From positions 1 to 46,988 of the forward strand of contig JBKBOJ010000016.1 in NCBI GenBank assembly GCA_046294815.1: a DNA stretch of 46,988 bases, given 5' to 3'. The stretch's first letter is position 1, and each line of letters starts with the position of its first letter. Both the position numbers and the translations under genes were made by a program. The notes under the pieces are model-generated. The model searched no databases, was not told where the DNA came from, and worked only from the letters and a program-made list of their open reading frames with translations. Positions 40,732 through 46,988 of the stretch are shown here, piece by piece. Source of the DNA: Pelomonas sp046294815 (GTDB lineage Bacteria > Pseudomonadota > Gammaproteobacteria > Burkholderiales > Burkholderiaceae_C).

Positions 40732-41844
40732 GCGCAGCACCAGGTTGTCGCGGTGAATCAGTTCGGGCTCGGCCGCGTAACCGAGCAAGGCCTCGAACTC
40801 CGATGACGGCCGGCGCGCGATCAGCCGCGCCTCCGCTGCGGAATAGTTCGCCAGACCACGTGCCAGCTCGGTGCCATCAGGCGCCAGCACGGCGATGACG
40901 TCGCCCCGGTGGAAATCGCCCTGCACCTCAGTGACCCCGATGGGCAGCAGACTCTTGCCCTCGTCGCGCAACTTGTTGACGGCACCAGCGTCCACGCGCA
41001 CGGCGCCGCGCATCTGTAGGTGGTCCACCATCCACTGCTTGCGCGCCTGCAACTTGGGCGTGGCGGCCAGCAGCGCCGTGCCTATGGCCTCGCCGCGCGC
41101 CAGGCGCAGCAGCACGTCCGGCTCGCGCCCCCAGGCGATGACCGTGCTAGCGCCACTGCCGGCGGCCCGCTTGGCGGCCAGGATCTTGGTGATCATGCCG
41201 CCCCTGCCAATGCTGGAGCCGGCGCCGCCCGCCATGCGCTCCAGTTCGGGGTCACCCGCCTGCGCCTTATCGATGAAGCGCGCCCCGGGGTCCTTGCGTG
41301 GATCGGCCGAATACAGACCGCGCTGGTCGGTCAAGATCACCAGTGCATCCGCCTCGACCAGATTGGCCACCAGCGCACCGAGCGTGTCGTTGTCGCCGAA
41401 TTTGATCTCGTCGTTGACGACGGTGTCGTTCTCGTTGATGACCGGCAGCACGCGATGCGCCATCAGCGTCAGCAGCGTGGAGCGTGCGTTCAGGTAGCGC
41501 TCGCGATCGGCCAGGTCGGCGTGCGTCAGCAGCACCTGGGCGCTGTGCAGGCCATGAGCGCTGAGCTGACTCTCATACATCTGCGCCAGCCCCATCTGGC
41601 CCACGGCGGCAGCGGCCTGCAACTCATGCAACTCCTTGGGCCGGGTGGCCCAGCCCAGGCGCTTCATGCCCTCCGCGATGGCGCCACTGGACACCATCAC
41701 CAGTTCGCGCCCCTCACCGGCCAGCGCGGCCAGCTGGCGGCTCCAGTTGGCGATGGCCTCGGCATCCACACCGCGGCCCTCGTTCGTGACAAGACTGGAA
41801 CCTACCTTGACAACGATGCGGCGCGCACTAGACAGCAGACTCAT
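40729..41844 (-). CDS. proB: Glutamate 5-kinase
   Basis: The 371-residue enzyme phosphorylates glutamate in the first step of proline synthesis and carries the allosteric proline site. The amino-acid-kinase domain shows VVKVGSSLVTNEG, MVSSGAIAEGMKRLG and NENDTVVNDEIKFGDNDTL. A C-terminal PUA domain begins near 280 (GAVRVDAGAVNKL). The ATG overlaps the obgE stop by 4 bp, forming the common obgE-proB pair. Confidence 0.96.
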   Translation of the reverse strand: MSLLSSARRIVVKVGSSLVTNEGRGVDAEAIANWSRQLAALAGEGRELVMVSSGAIAEGMKRLGWATRPKELHELQAAAAVGQMGLAQMYESQLSAHGLHSAQVLLTHADLADRERYLNARSTLLTLMAHRVLPVINENDTVVNDEIKFGDNDTLGALVANLVEADALVILTDQRGLYSADPRKDPGARFIDKAQAGDPELERMAGGAGSSIGRGGMITKILAAKRAAGSGASTVIAWGREPDVLLRLARGEAIGTALLAATPKLQARKQWMVDHLQMRGAVRVDAGAVNKLRDEGKSLLPIGVTEVQGDFHRGDVIAVLAPDGTELARGLANYSAAEARLIARRPSSEFEALLGYAAEPELIHRDNLVLR

Positions 41845-42905
41845 TCGGCGGGGTCGGGGGAATCGAAGCGGACGTCGGGTTCGTGCAGCTCGCGCTGCTG
41901 GGCGGCAACGTGGTCGTAGATGGCGTGGATCAGGGACTGACAGCCCTCACGCGTAAGCGCCGAGATCTCGAAGACCGGCCCCTTCCAGCGGTAGCGCTTG
42001 ATGAAGTCCTTCACCCGCGCAGCACGCTCCTCGGCCGGCACCATGTCGAGCTTGTTGAGCACCAGCCAGCGCGGCTTGTCGTGCAGTTCGGGGTCGTACT
42101 TCTTCAGCTCGGCGACGATGGCCTTGGCTTCCTTGACCGGATCGACCTCGGGGTCGAAAGGTGCCAGATCGACCACATGCAGCAGCAAGCGGGTGCGCTG
42201 CAGGTGGCGCAGGAACTGGTGCCCCAGGCCAGCGCCTTCGGCAGCCCCCTCGATAAGCCCGGGAATGTCCGCCACCACAAAGCTCTTCTCGGGAGCGACG
42301 CGCACCACGCCCAGGTTGGGATGCAACGTCGTGAAGGGGTAGTCCGCGATCTTGGGCTTGGCGTTGGAGATGGCCGCGATCAGCGTCGACTTGCCGGCAT
42401 TGGGCTGCCCCAGCAGCCCCACGTCGGCCAGCACGCGCAGCTCCAGCCTGACCTTCTTGACCTCGCCCGGCCAGCCCGGCGTCTTCTGGCGCGGCGCCCG
42501 GTTGGTGGATGTCTTGAAATGCAGATTGCCGAAGCCACCGTCGCCGCCCTTGCAGATCAGGATGCGCTGGCCCGGCTCCAGCAGTTCGCCGATGACCGTA
42601 TCGGTTTCCAGGTCCGTGATGATGGTGCCGACCGGCATGCGCAGCACGATGTCATCGGCCGCGGCACCAAAGCAGTCGGAGCCACGCCCTGGCTCGCCAT
42701 TGCGCGCCTCATGGCGGCGCGCGTAGCGGTAGTCGATCAGCGTGTTGAGATTGCGATCCGCCTCGGCCCAGACGCTGCCACCCTTGCCGCCGTCACCGCC
42801 GTCGGGGCCGCCGAAGGGGATGAACTTCTCGCGGCGAAAGCTCGCGCAGCCTGCGCCACCGTTACCGGCGGCGACGTCGATGATGGCTTCGTCAACGAAT
42901 TTCAT
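41841..42905 (-). CDS. obgE: Obg-family GTPase
   Basis: The 354-residue GTPase is linked to 50S ribosome assembly and the stringent response. The glycine-rich Obg domain (MKFVDEAIIDVAAGNGGAGC to about 157) precedes the G domain with GQPNAGKST (G1), FTTLHPNLG (G2), DIPGLIEGA (G3) and NKLD (G4). The start at 42905 matches the family; the frame open to 43502 is a shadow. It follows rplU and rpmA, but a terminator lies between rpmA and obgE. Confidence 0.96.
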   Translation of the reverse strand: MKFVDEAIIDVAAGNGGAGCASFRREKFIPFGGPDGGDGGKGGSVWAEADRNLNTLIDYRYARRHEARNGEPGRGSDCFGAAADDIVLRMPVGTIITDLETDTVIGELLEPGQRILICKGGDGGFGNLHFKTSTNRAPRQKTPGWPGEVKKVRLELRVLADVGLLGQPNAGKSTLIAAISNAKPKIADYPFTTLHPNLGVVRVAPEKSFVVADIPGLIEGAAEGAGLGHQFLRHLQRTRLLLHVVDLAPFDPEVDPVKEAKAIVAELKKYDPELHDKPRWLVLNKLDMVPAEERAARVKDFIKRYRWKGPVFEISALTREGCQSLIHAIYDHVAAQQRELHEPDVRFDSPDPAE

Positions 42906-42972
42906 GGCGGACTGCCATCGTAATGGCTGGGTTGCAGCGGCAGCACCGTCGTGTGGCGCGCCAGACTTCAGA

Positions 42973-43000
42973 AATGACAAAGCCCCGGCGAACCGGGGCT
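42973..43000 (-). terminator. Rho-independent terminator after rpmA
   Basis: Read on the minus strand, AGCCCCGG (43000-42993), loop TTCG and CCGGGGCT (42988-42981) form an 8-bp stem with a stable UUCG-type tetraloop, followed by TTGTCATTT. It lies 40 bp after the rpmA stop and 76 bp before the obgE start, so obgE probably has its own promoter or lives on read-through. Confidence 0.75.
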
Positions 43001-43039
43001 TGGTGATCCGGGCGATCTGCTCGCCCGAAATCGCGTGCC

Positions 43040-43303
43040 TTAAGCGGCCAGCGGCGTGACCACGACGGTCGCGCGATTGGCCGCGCCCTTGGTCGTGAAC
43101 GACACCTCGCCGTCGATCAGGGCGAACAGCGTGTGGTCCTTGCCCATGCCGACATTGGTGCCAGCGTGGAAGCGCGTGCCGCGCTGACGCACGATGATGG
43201 AACCGGCCGACACGACCTGACCACCGTAAACCTTGACGCCCAGCATCTTGGGCTTGGAATCGCGGCCGTTCCGAGTGGAACCGCCGCCTTTTTTCTGTGC
43301 CAT
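43040..43303 (-). CDS. rpmA: 50S ribosomal protein L27
   Basis: The 87-residue protein matches L27 in length and sequence (MAQKKGGGSTRNGRDS, GGQVVSAGSIIVRQRGT, HAGTNVGMGKDHTLFA). Its flexible N-terminus reaches the peptidyl-transferase centre. There is no long N-terminal extension of the Firmicutes kind. It lies 35 bp after rplU, with AGGAGCT before its ATG. Confidence 0.98.
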   Translation of the reverse strand: MAQKKGGGSTRNGRDSKPKMLGVKVYGGQVVSAGSIIVRQRGTRFHAGTNVGMGKDHTLFALIDGEVSFTTKGAANRATVVVTPLAA

Positions 43304-43338
43304 GAGTTAGCTCCTCGAAATTGGCGAAAGCGGCTGGA

Positions 43339-43650
43339 TCAGCCGTTGACCGCGCTGATTTCCAGCTCGGTGTAGTTCTGGCGATGGCCCTGGCTCTTCT
43401 TGTAGTGCTTGCGACGACGCAGCTTGAAGATGCGCACCTTGTCGTGCTTGCCGTGGCTGACCACCTTGGCGCTGACCGTCGCGCCGGCGACCAGCGGAGC
43501 ACCGACCGTCAGACTCTCACCGCTACCGATGGCCAACACCTGGTCAATCGTGACCTCGGCGCCGACTTCCGCGTCAAGCAACTCGACCTTGATTTTCTCG
43601 CCGGCAGCAACCTTGTATTGCTTGCCGCCAGTCTTGATGACTGCGTACAT
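43339..43650 (-). CDS. rplU: 50S ribosomal protein L21
   Basis: The 103-residue protein matches L21 (MYAVIKTGGKQYKVAAGEKI, KVVSHGKHDKVRIFKLRRRK). The ATG at 43650 follows AAGGAAA; the longer frame to 43821 crosses the promoter and is rejected. It heads the rplU-rpmA operon and has a well-formed promoter 140 bp upstream, leaving a long leader where autoregulation could act. Confidence 0.98.
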   Translation of the reverse strand: MYAVIKTGGKQYKVAAGEKIKVELLDAEVGAEVTIDQVLAIGSGESLTVGAPLVAGATVSAKVVSHGKHDKVRIFKLRRRKHYKKSQGHRQNYTELEISAVNG

Positions 43651-43791
43651 GATTTTCCTTCCGCACCCTCTGGGCGCATTCACCGAACTCCGCGCGAAAG
43701 CGTCAGCACGCTTCCACCCTGACCCGGCCTTTTTATGGGTTTTCTCTCTCGCAACGCGCAAGCCAAGCATGCGTGGGCCAAAGAGCCTCCG

Positions 43792-43821
43792 AGTATAACC
43801 TGGCAAGGCCAGCCAAGGCAA
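43792..43821 (-). promoter_or_regulatory. Sigma-70 promoter for rplU-rpmA
   Basis: On the minus strand TTGCCT (43821-43816) and TATACT (43797-43792) are separated by 18 bp, a near-consensus pair. Transcription would start near 43785 and read toward rplU. Confidence 0.65.
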
Positions 43822-43900
43822 GTCGGACGCACTGCCGGCCTGTGCAACGCAAGCAGGGGTGGCATCGATCGCCCGCCCGGGGAGCCCAGGGTGCAGTTTC

Positions 43901-43906
43901 TATAAT
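43901..43906 (+). promoter_or_regulatory. -10 box for ispB
   Basis: A consensus TATAAT lies 28 bp before the ispB start. The -35 position (about 43878-43883, CGGGGA) is poor, so the promoter may depend on an activator or on the G-rich stretch upstream. Confidence 0.45.
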
Positions 43907-43934
43907 CAGGTCATCCCTAGCTTGAGAGTCAAGA

Positions 43935-44930
43935 GTGCGCGTCGAGTCTGCCTCGCCCCCACCCCAAGTTGCCGAGGCCCTCGCCCTCCTCGCAGCAGAG
44001 ATGTCCCAGGTCGATGCCGTCATCGCCCGGCGGCTGAGCTCTGATGTTGCGCTGATCGACCAGATTGCTCACTACATCGTGCATGCAGGCGGCAAGCGGA
44101 TGCGCCCCAAGCTCGTCTTGCTGTTCGCCAACGCGCTGGGGTACACCCAACCAACTCGTTTCGAACTGGCGGCCGTGGTCGAGTTCATCCACACCGCGAC
44201 GCTGCTGCATGACGACGTGGTGGACGAGTCCTCGCTGCGACGCGGCAAGCCGACGGCCAACTCGCTGTTTGGCAATGCGGCCAGCGTGCTGGTGGGCGAT
44301 TTCCTTTACTCGCGCGCCTTCCAGATGATGGTCTCGGTCGACCGCATGAGGGTGCTAGAGGTGCTGGCCGAAGCAACCAACGTCATCGCGGAGGGCGAAG
44401 TCCTCCAGCTGATGAACATGCACGACCCCGACATCACGGTCGAAAGCTACCTGCGCGTCATCCGCTTCAAAACAGCCAAGCTGTTCGAAGCCAGCGCCCG
44501 CCTGGGCGCCGTGCTCGCAAACGCGCCGGCTGAAATCGAGGAGGCCTGCGCAGCCTATGGGCGTGCGCTAGGCACAGCCTTCCAGTTGATTGACGATGTG
44601 CTGGACTATGAAGGCGACGCGCATGAGCTCGGCAAGAACATCGGCGATGACCTGCGCGAAGGCAAGACGACGCTGCCGCTGCTGATCGCGATGGAGCGCG
44701 CATCCCCCGAACAACGCGCGCTGTTGCGGCACGCCATCGAGGCCGGGGAACTGGAGAAGCTGCCCGAGATCGTCACCATCGTCCGCGCCACGGGCGCACT
44801 GGAATCGACCCGCGAAGCGGCCCGTGCCGAAGCTCGTCAAGCCATCGACTGCCTCAGCCGATTGCCCTCCAACAAGTGGACAGAATCTCTGCTAGAATTC
44901 GCAATTCAATCGGTTGAGCGACACTCCTGA
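43935..44930 (+). CDS. ispB: Octaprenyl diphosphate synthase
   Basis: The 331-residue trans-prenyltransferase makes the ubiquinone side chain. The first aspartate-rich motif is LLHDDVVDESSLRRG, the second is LIDDVLDYEGD, and GGKRMRPKLV is the substrate-binding start. Length matches IspB. I use GTG 43935, which lies just behind the -10 box; ATG 44001 is possible but would lose the N-terminal helix. It diverges from rplU, the common arrangement in Gram-negative bacteria. Confidence 0.94.
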   Translation: MRVESASPPPQVAEALALLAAEMSQVDAVIARRLSSDVALIDQIAHYIVHAGGKRMRPKLVLLFANALGYTQPTRFELAAVVEFIHTATLLHDDVVDESSLRRGKPTANSLFGNAASVLVGDFLYSRAFQMMVSVDRMRVLEVLAEATNVIAEGEVLQLMNMHDPDITVESYLRVIRFKTAKLFEASARLGAVLANAPAEIEEACAAYGRALGTAFQLIDDVLDYEGDAHELGKNIGDDLREGKTTLPLLIAMERASPEQRALLRHAIEAGELEKLPEIVTIVRATGALESTREAARAEARQAIDCLSRLPSNKWTESLLEFAIQSVERHS

Positions 44931-44961
44931 GTGCGATCAGGACTTGCGCAACAGGAGAAAT

Positions 44962-45038
44962 CGGGGTGTAGCTTAGCCTGGTAGAGCGCTACGTTCGGGA
45001 CGTAGAGGCCGGAGGTTCGAATCCTCTCACCCCGACCA
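44962..45038 (+). tRNA. tRNA-Pro (anticodon CGG)
   Basis: The 77-nt cloverleaf has acceptor CGGGGTG pairing CACCCCG, anticodon stem CTACG/CGTAG with loop TTCGGGA (CGG), T-loop TTCGAAT and an encoded CCA. It follows ispB by 31 bp and marks the border between backbone genes and the insertion-sequence cluster. Confidence 0.95.
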
Positions 45039-45382
45039 GGAATTTCCTTCTAGATCAAGCATTTATGCTGAACTACTCTGCATGAGCATTGATGCCAAGT
45101 TAGAGCAAATCCAAGATCTCGATGTCCCATAGATGTCCCAAGACCTTAGAGGTTCTTGGGATTTTTTTTGCCCTCGCATGTAGCTCCGACGCAGAACGTC
45201 CAGGGAGCATGCCGATCCGGCAAGAGGCCGCCGACTGGAAGAAGGCCAGGAGTAAGCGTCCGGGCAACTCACCTTGAACGGTCCGAAGCCGACTACCAAG
45301 TTGACGCTCATCCAACCGTTGACCTGATCGCCAGGAAGGAAGGCGGACAACGAAGCCATGTTGATCCGATGACCGCAGCTCC
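45039..45382. other. Gene-free stretch between tRNA-Pro and the IS3 remnant
   Basis: These 344 bp contain the terminator at 45136-45169 and otherwise nothing I can name. A minus-strand frame runs through (MASLSAFLPGDQVNGWMS and on), but its composition is that of a chance frame. The stretch could be the edge of an integrated element using the tRNA-Pro 3' end; no direct repeat of the tRNA end is visible within the window. Confidence 0.5.
45136..45169 (+). terminator. Rho-independent terminator downstream of tRNA-Pro
   Basis: TCCCAAGACC (45136-45145) pairs with GGTTCTTGGGA (45151-45161) with one bulged base and a five-base loop, followed by eight T. It would end the ispB/tRNA-Pro transcript. 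Confidence 0.8.
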
Positions 45383-46125
45383 TGAATCGCCCCGAGTTTC
45401 CTAAACACCCGTGAGCCCTTGGGAATGGCGTCGTTCGAACTCGACCGCCGAGGTGTCGCCGACAGTGCCGTGGCGCCGCTTGGGGTTGTAGAACACTCGA
45501 TGTAGTTGAAGACATCGGCGCGGGCGTCGTTGCGCGTGGTGTAGACCTGCCGACGGATGCGCTCGCGCTTGAGCAGTTGGAAGAAGCTCTCGGCCACGGC
45601 GTTGTCGTGGCAGTTGCCACGCCGGCTCATGCTGCTGACCAGGTTGTGGCCGCGCAGGAAGTCCTGCCGCTCATGACCCGTGAACTGGCAGCCCTGGTCC
45701 GAATCACCGTGACGGCCTCCTTGGGTTGGCGGCGCCACAACGCCATCAGCAGTGCATCCAACGCCAGGCTGGTGTCGATGCGACTGCCCATCGACCAGCC
45801 CACCACCTGACGCGAGAACAGGTCGACCACGACCGCCAGATACAGCCAGCCCTCGTGGGTGCGGATGTAGGTGATGTCCGTCAACCAGGACTGGTCGGGC
45901 TGGGCCACCGCGAACTGGTGCTGCAGATGGTTCGGTGCCACCACGGCGGGCTTGCCGCCGCGCATCCCAGGGCGGCGCCGGCAGCCTGTCTGCGAGCGCA
46001 GTCCTTCGAGCTTGAGCAGTCGTGCCACGCGGTGCTTTCCGCAGCGCTCACCGAGGTCGCGCATGTCCAGCGTCAGCTTGCGATAGCCGTACACGCCGCC
46101 ACTCTCCAGCCATGCCCGCCTGAGT
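45383..46125 (-). mobile_element. IS3-family element remnant, cut at its left by an IS21-family element
   Basis: The right end probably begins at 45383 (TGAATCGCCCCGAG, a TG-starting terminus just after the transposase stop). The other end is missing: sequence switches to the IS21 terminus at about 46126 inside the transposase gene. OrfA, the 5' part of orfB and the second inverted repeat are absent, so the copy cannot move by itself. Confidence 0.75.
45401..46125 (-). pseudogene. IS3-family transposase (OrfB), truncated and frameshifted
   Basis: Reading from 46125 down, the fragment starts LRRAWLESGGVYGYRKLT. It continues through the DDE integrase core: WLTDITYIRTHEGWLYLAVV, DLFSRQVVGWSM, then after a lost base near 45705 SDQGCQFTGHE, and RRGNCHDNAVAESFFQLLK with the catalytic Glu. 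A second lost base near 45495 shifts frame again before FYNPKRRHGTVGD and the end near ERRHSQGLTGV. Restoring one base at each point gives a normal OrfB C-terminal two-thirds. The 5' part is missing where the IS21 end begins. The element is therefore dead twice over. Confidence 0.85.
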
Positions 46126-46127
46126 GT

Positions 46128-46186
46128 TGATTTCCTCCGAAACCTGACCCACCTCACACGCTGATTTCCGTCGAAACCTGACCCAC
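46128..46186. repeat. Terminal direct repeats of the IS21 element
   Basis: Two 25-bp copies (46128-46152 and 46162-46186) match at 23 of 25 bases and share the core CGAAACCTGACCCAC. They are 34 bp apart. IS21-family ends carry such repeated transposase-binding sites. Confidence 0.75.
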
Positions 46187-46228
46187 GTCTCAACCTAGCC
46201 TGCCGCAATTTGCGGCAGGAGCACTGGA

Positions 46229-46874
46229 GTGATTGACGTGGCGACACTGAGTGTCATCAGGCGGTGGGCCCTGCGAGAGCAGCTGTCCATCCGCGAGATA
46301 GCCCGACGCACCGGCCTGTCTCGCAACACCATCAGGAAGTACCTGCGCAGCGGCGACCAAGAGCCGACATATGCCAAGCGGGCCAGCAAGAGCCGGCTCG
46401 ACCCCTTCGCCGAGAAGCTGGCCCACTGGCTCAAGACCGAGGCCGGCAAGACGCGCAAGCAGCGGCGCACCTTGAAGCAACTGCATGCCGAGCTGGTCAC
46501 GCTCGGCTACGACGGCTCCTACAACCGCGTGGCGGCCTTCGCACGCGACTGGGCCCAGAAGCGCCAGGAGGCCAAGCAGACGACGGGACGGGGCACCTTC
46601 GTGCCGCTGGTCTTCGACGCTGGCGAGGCCTTCCAGTTCGACTGGAGCGAGGACTGGGCCGTGCTGGCCGGCGAGCGCACCAAGCTGCAGGTGGCGCACT
46701 TCAAGCTCAGCCACAGCCGGGCCTTCTACGTCCGGGCCTACCTGCTGCAGACCCACGAGATGCTGTTCGACGCCCACAACCATGCCTTCCGCGTGTTCGG
46801 CGGCGTGCCCAAGCGCGGCATCTACGACAACATGAAGACCGCCGTGGACAAGGTCCTGACCGGCAAGGCCCCGA
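46229..46874 (+). pseudogene. istA: IS21-family transposase IstA, truncated
   Basis: Starting at GTG 46229 (AGGAG at 46217-46221), 215 residues of IstA are preserved. There is an N-terminal helix-turn-helix (about 18-40; IREIARRTGLSRNTIRKYLR), a linker, and the first half of the DDE domain with Asp138 in FQFDWSEDW and Asp200 in RGIYDNMKTAV. After VLTGKAP the sequence changes to the end of another element, and the frame runs on with unrelated residues to a stop at 46942. The last catalytic Glu and the whole C-terminus are missing, so the protein is inactive. Confidence 0.85.
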
Positions 46875-46920
46875 TGGCCAGGTCAATTTCCCCCACCTGT
46901 GGCCACTCTAAATTCCCCCA
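46875..46920. repeat. Terminal direct repeats of the second IS21-like element
   Basis: Copies at 46875-46895 and 46900-46920 align over 21 bp with TGGCCA at one end and AAATTCCCCCA or AATTTCCCCCA at the other. They differ from the repeats of the first element, so this is a different IS type. Confidence 0.65.
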
Positions 46921-46936
46921 GGCAAGGACGGCAGGA

Positions 46937-46988
46937 TTATGACGATTCGGGGTTGATGGCAATGCGGCCGGCGGCCTCCTTGAGTCGG
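46937..46988 (-). CDS. Possible C-terminal end of an IstB-like protein (partial)
   Basis: Reading in from the window edge, the frame gives RLKEAAGRIAINPESS and then TAA at 46939-46937. The only support is position: a gene ending just inside an IS21-like terminus, on the strand expected for istB. Sixteen residues are too few to identify a family. Confidence 0.3.
   Translation of the reverse strand, partial: RLKEAAGRIAINPESS

Larger units (their letters stand above)
46126..46874 (+). mobile_element. IS21-family element, left end and 5' part of istA
   Basis: The left end starts at about 46126 (TGTTGATTTCC) inside the IS3 transposase and has the multiple terminal repeats of IS21 elements. A 9-bp hairpin, CCTGCCGCA (46199-46207) with TGCGGCAGG (46211-46219), sits directly before the istA ribosome binding site. 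The element is interrupted at 46874/46875 by a second IS end, so istB and the right end are not in the window. Confidence 0.75.
46875..46988 (-). mobile_element. End of a second IS21-like element, inserted in istA
   Basis: From 46875 two 21-bp repeats (46875-46895 and 46900-46920) share TGGCCA and a TTCCCCCA tail at a 25-bp period, the layout of an IS21-type terminus. A minus-strand frame ends 42 bp after the inner repeat edge is passed, as expected for istB near the right end of such an element. The element continues beyond the window. Confidence 0.6.

Noticed and set aside
45063..45620. Minus-strand frame of 185 residues after tRNA-Pro
   Set aside because: It runs through the transposase in the wrong frame, then across the IS end and a terminator. 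No family pattern is visible.

Overview
This window is high-GC DNA from a betaproteobacterium of the order Burkholderiales, most like the Roseateles/Rubrivivax/Leptothrix group. The assignment rests on the housekeeping block (miaB-hemA-prfA-prmC-grxD-ubiX, then proS, rppH, proB-obgE-rpmA-rplU, ispB), a PEP-CTERM sorting tail, and codon use. It is inference, because no rRNA gene is present.

Positions 1-30334 form a carbohydrate-utilisation locus for rhamnogalacturonan I (RG-I, the hairy region of pectin) plus L-rhamnose catabolism. The left plus-strand block (1-5650) is a tightly coupled operon: the end of a GPH-type sugar transporter, a Tat-exported exo-rhamnogalacturonan-lyase-like protein, a CE12 acetylesterase and a beta-lactamase-fold esterase. 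A secreted PL4 rhamnogalacturonan lyase and a PEP-CTERM protein follow (5845-8374). A minus-strand sugar kinase and DeoR repressor pair (8384-10650) faces a plus-strand rhamnose operon across a 445-bp control region holding a 15+15 bp perfect palindrome. That operon carries the rhamnulose-1-phosphate aldolase/dehydrogenase fusion, L-rhamnose isomerase, a GH28 enzyme, rhamnose mutarotase, a DUF6250-type protein, a decayed stretch, GH43 and an alpha/beta hydrolase. A minus-strand block (19388-28549) then holds GH115, PL11, a TonB-dependent receptor and an exported PL22-like oligogalacturonate lyase. Divergent from it lies an esterase made of two tandem SGNH domains (28679-30334).

Inferred flow: PL4 and PL11 cut RG-I outside or at the cell surface. 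The TonB receptor imports fragments. Periplasmic deacetylation and exo-lyase or PL22 action shorten them. The GPH transporter moves small products inward, and RhaM, RhaI, a kinase and the RhaD fusion convert rhamnose to DHAP and a lactaldehyde-derived product. Galacturonate catabolism genes and a GH105/GH88 unsaturated glucuronyl/rhamnogalacturonyl hydrolase are not in this window.

Positions 30388-45038 are ordinary chromosomal backbone: tRNA-Met(CAT), miaB, hemA, prfA, prmC, grxD, ubiX, a lytic transglycosylase, proS, rppH, proB, obgE, rpmA, rplU, ispB and tRNA-Pro(CGG). Downstream of tRNA-Pro is a nest of insertion sequences. An IS3-family transposase remnant with two frameshifts is cut by an IS21-family left end, whose istA is in turn cut by the end of a second IS21-like element running off the window.

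The most interesting leads are the candidate regulatory palindromes shared by the RG-I/rhamnose genes, the two-domain esterase, the exported PL22, the GH28 that lacks both a signal peptide and the usual family His, and the layered IS structure beside tRNA-Pro.
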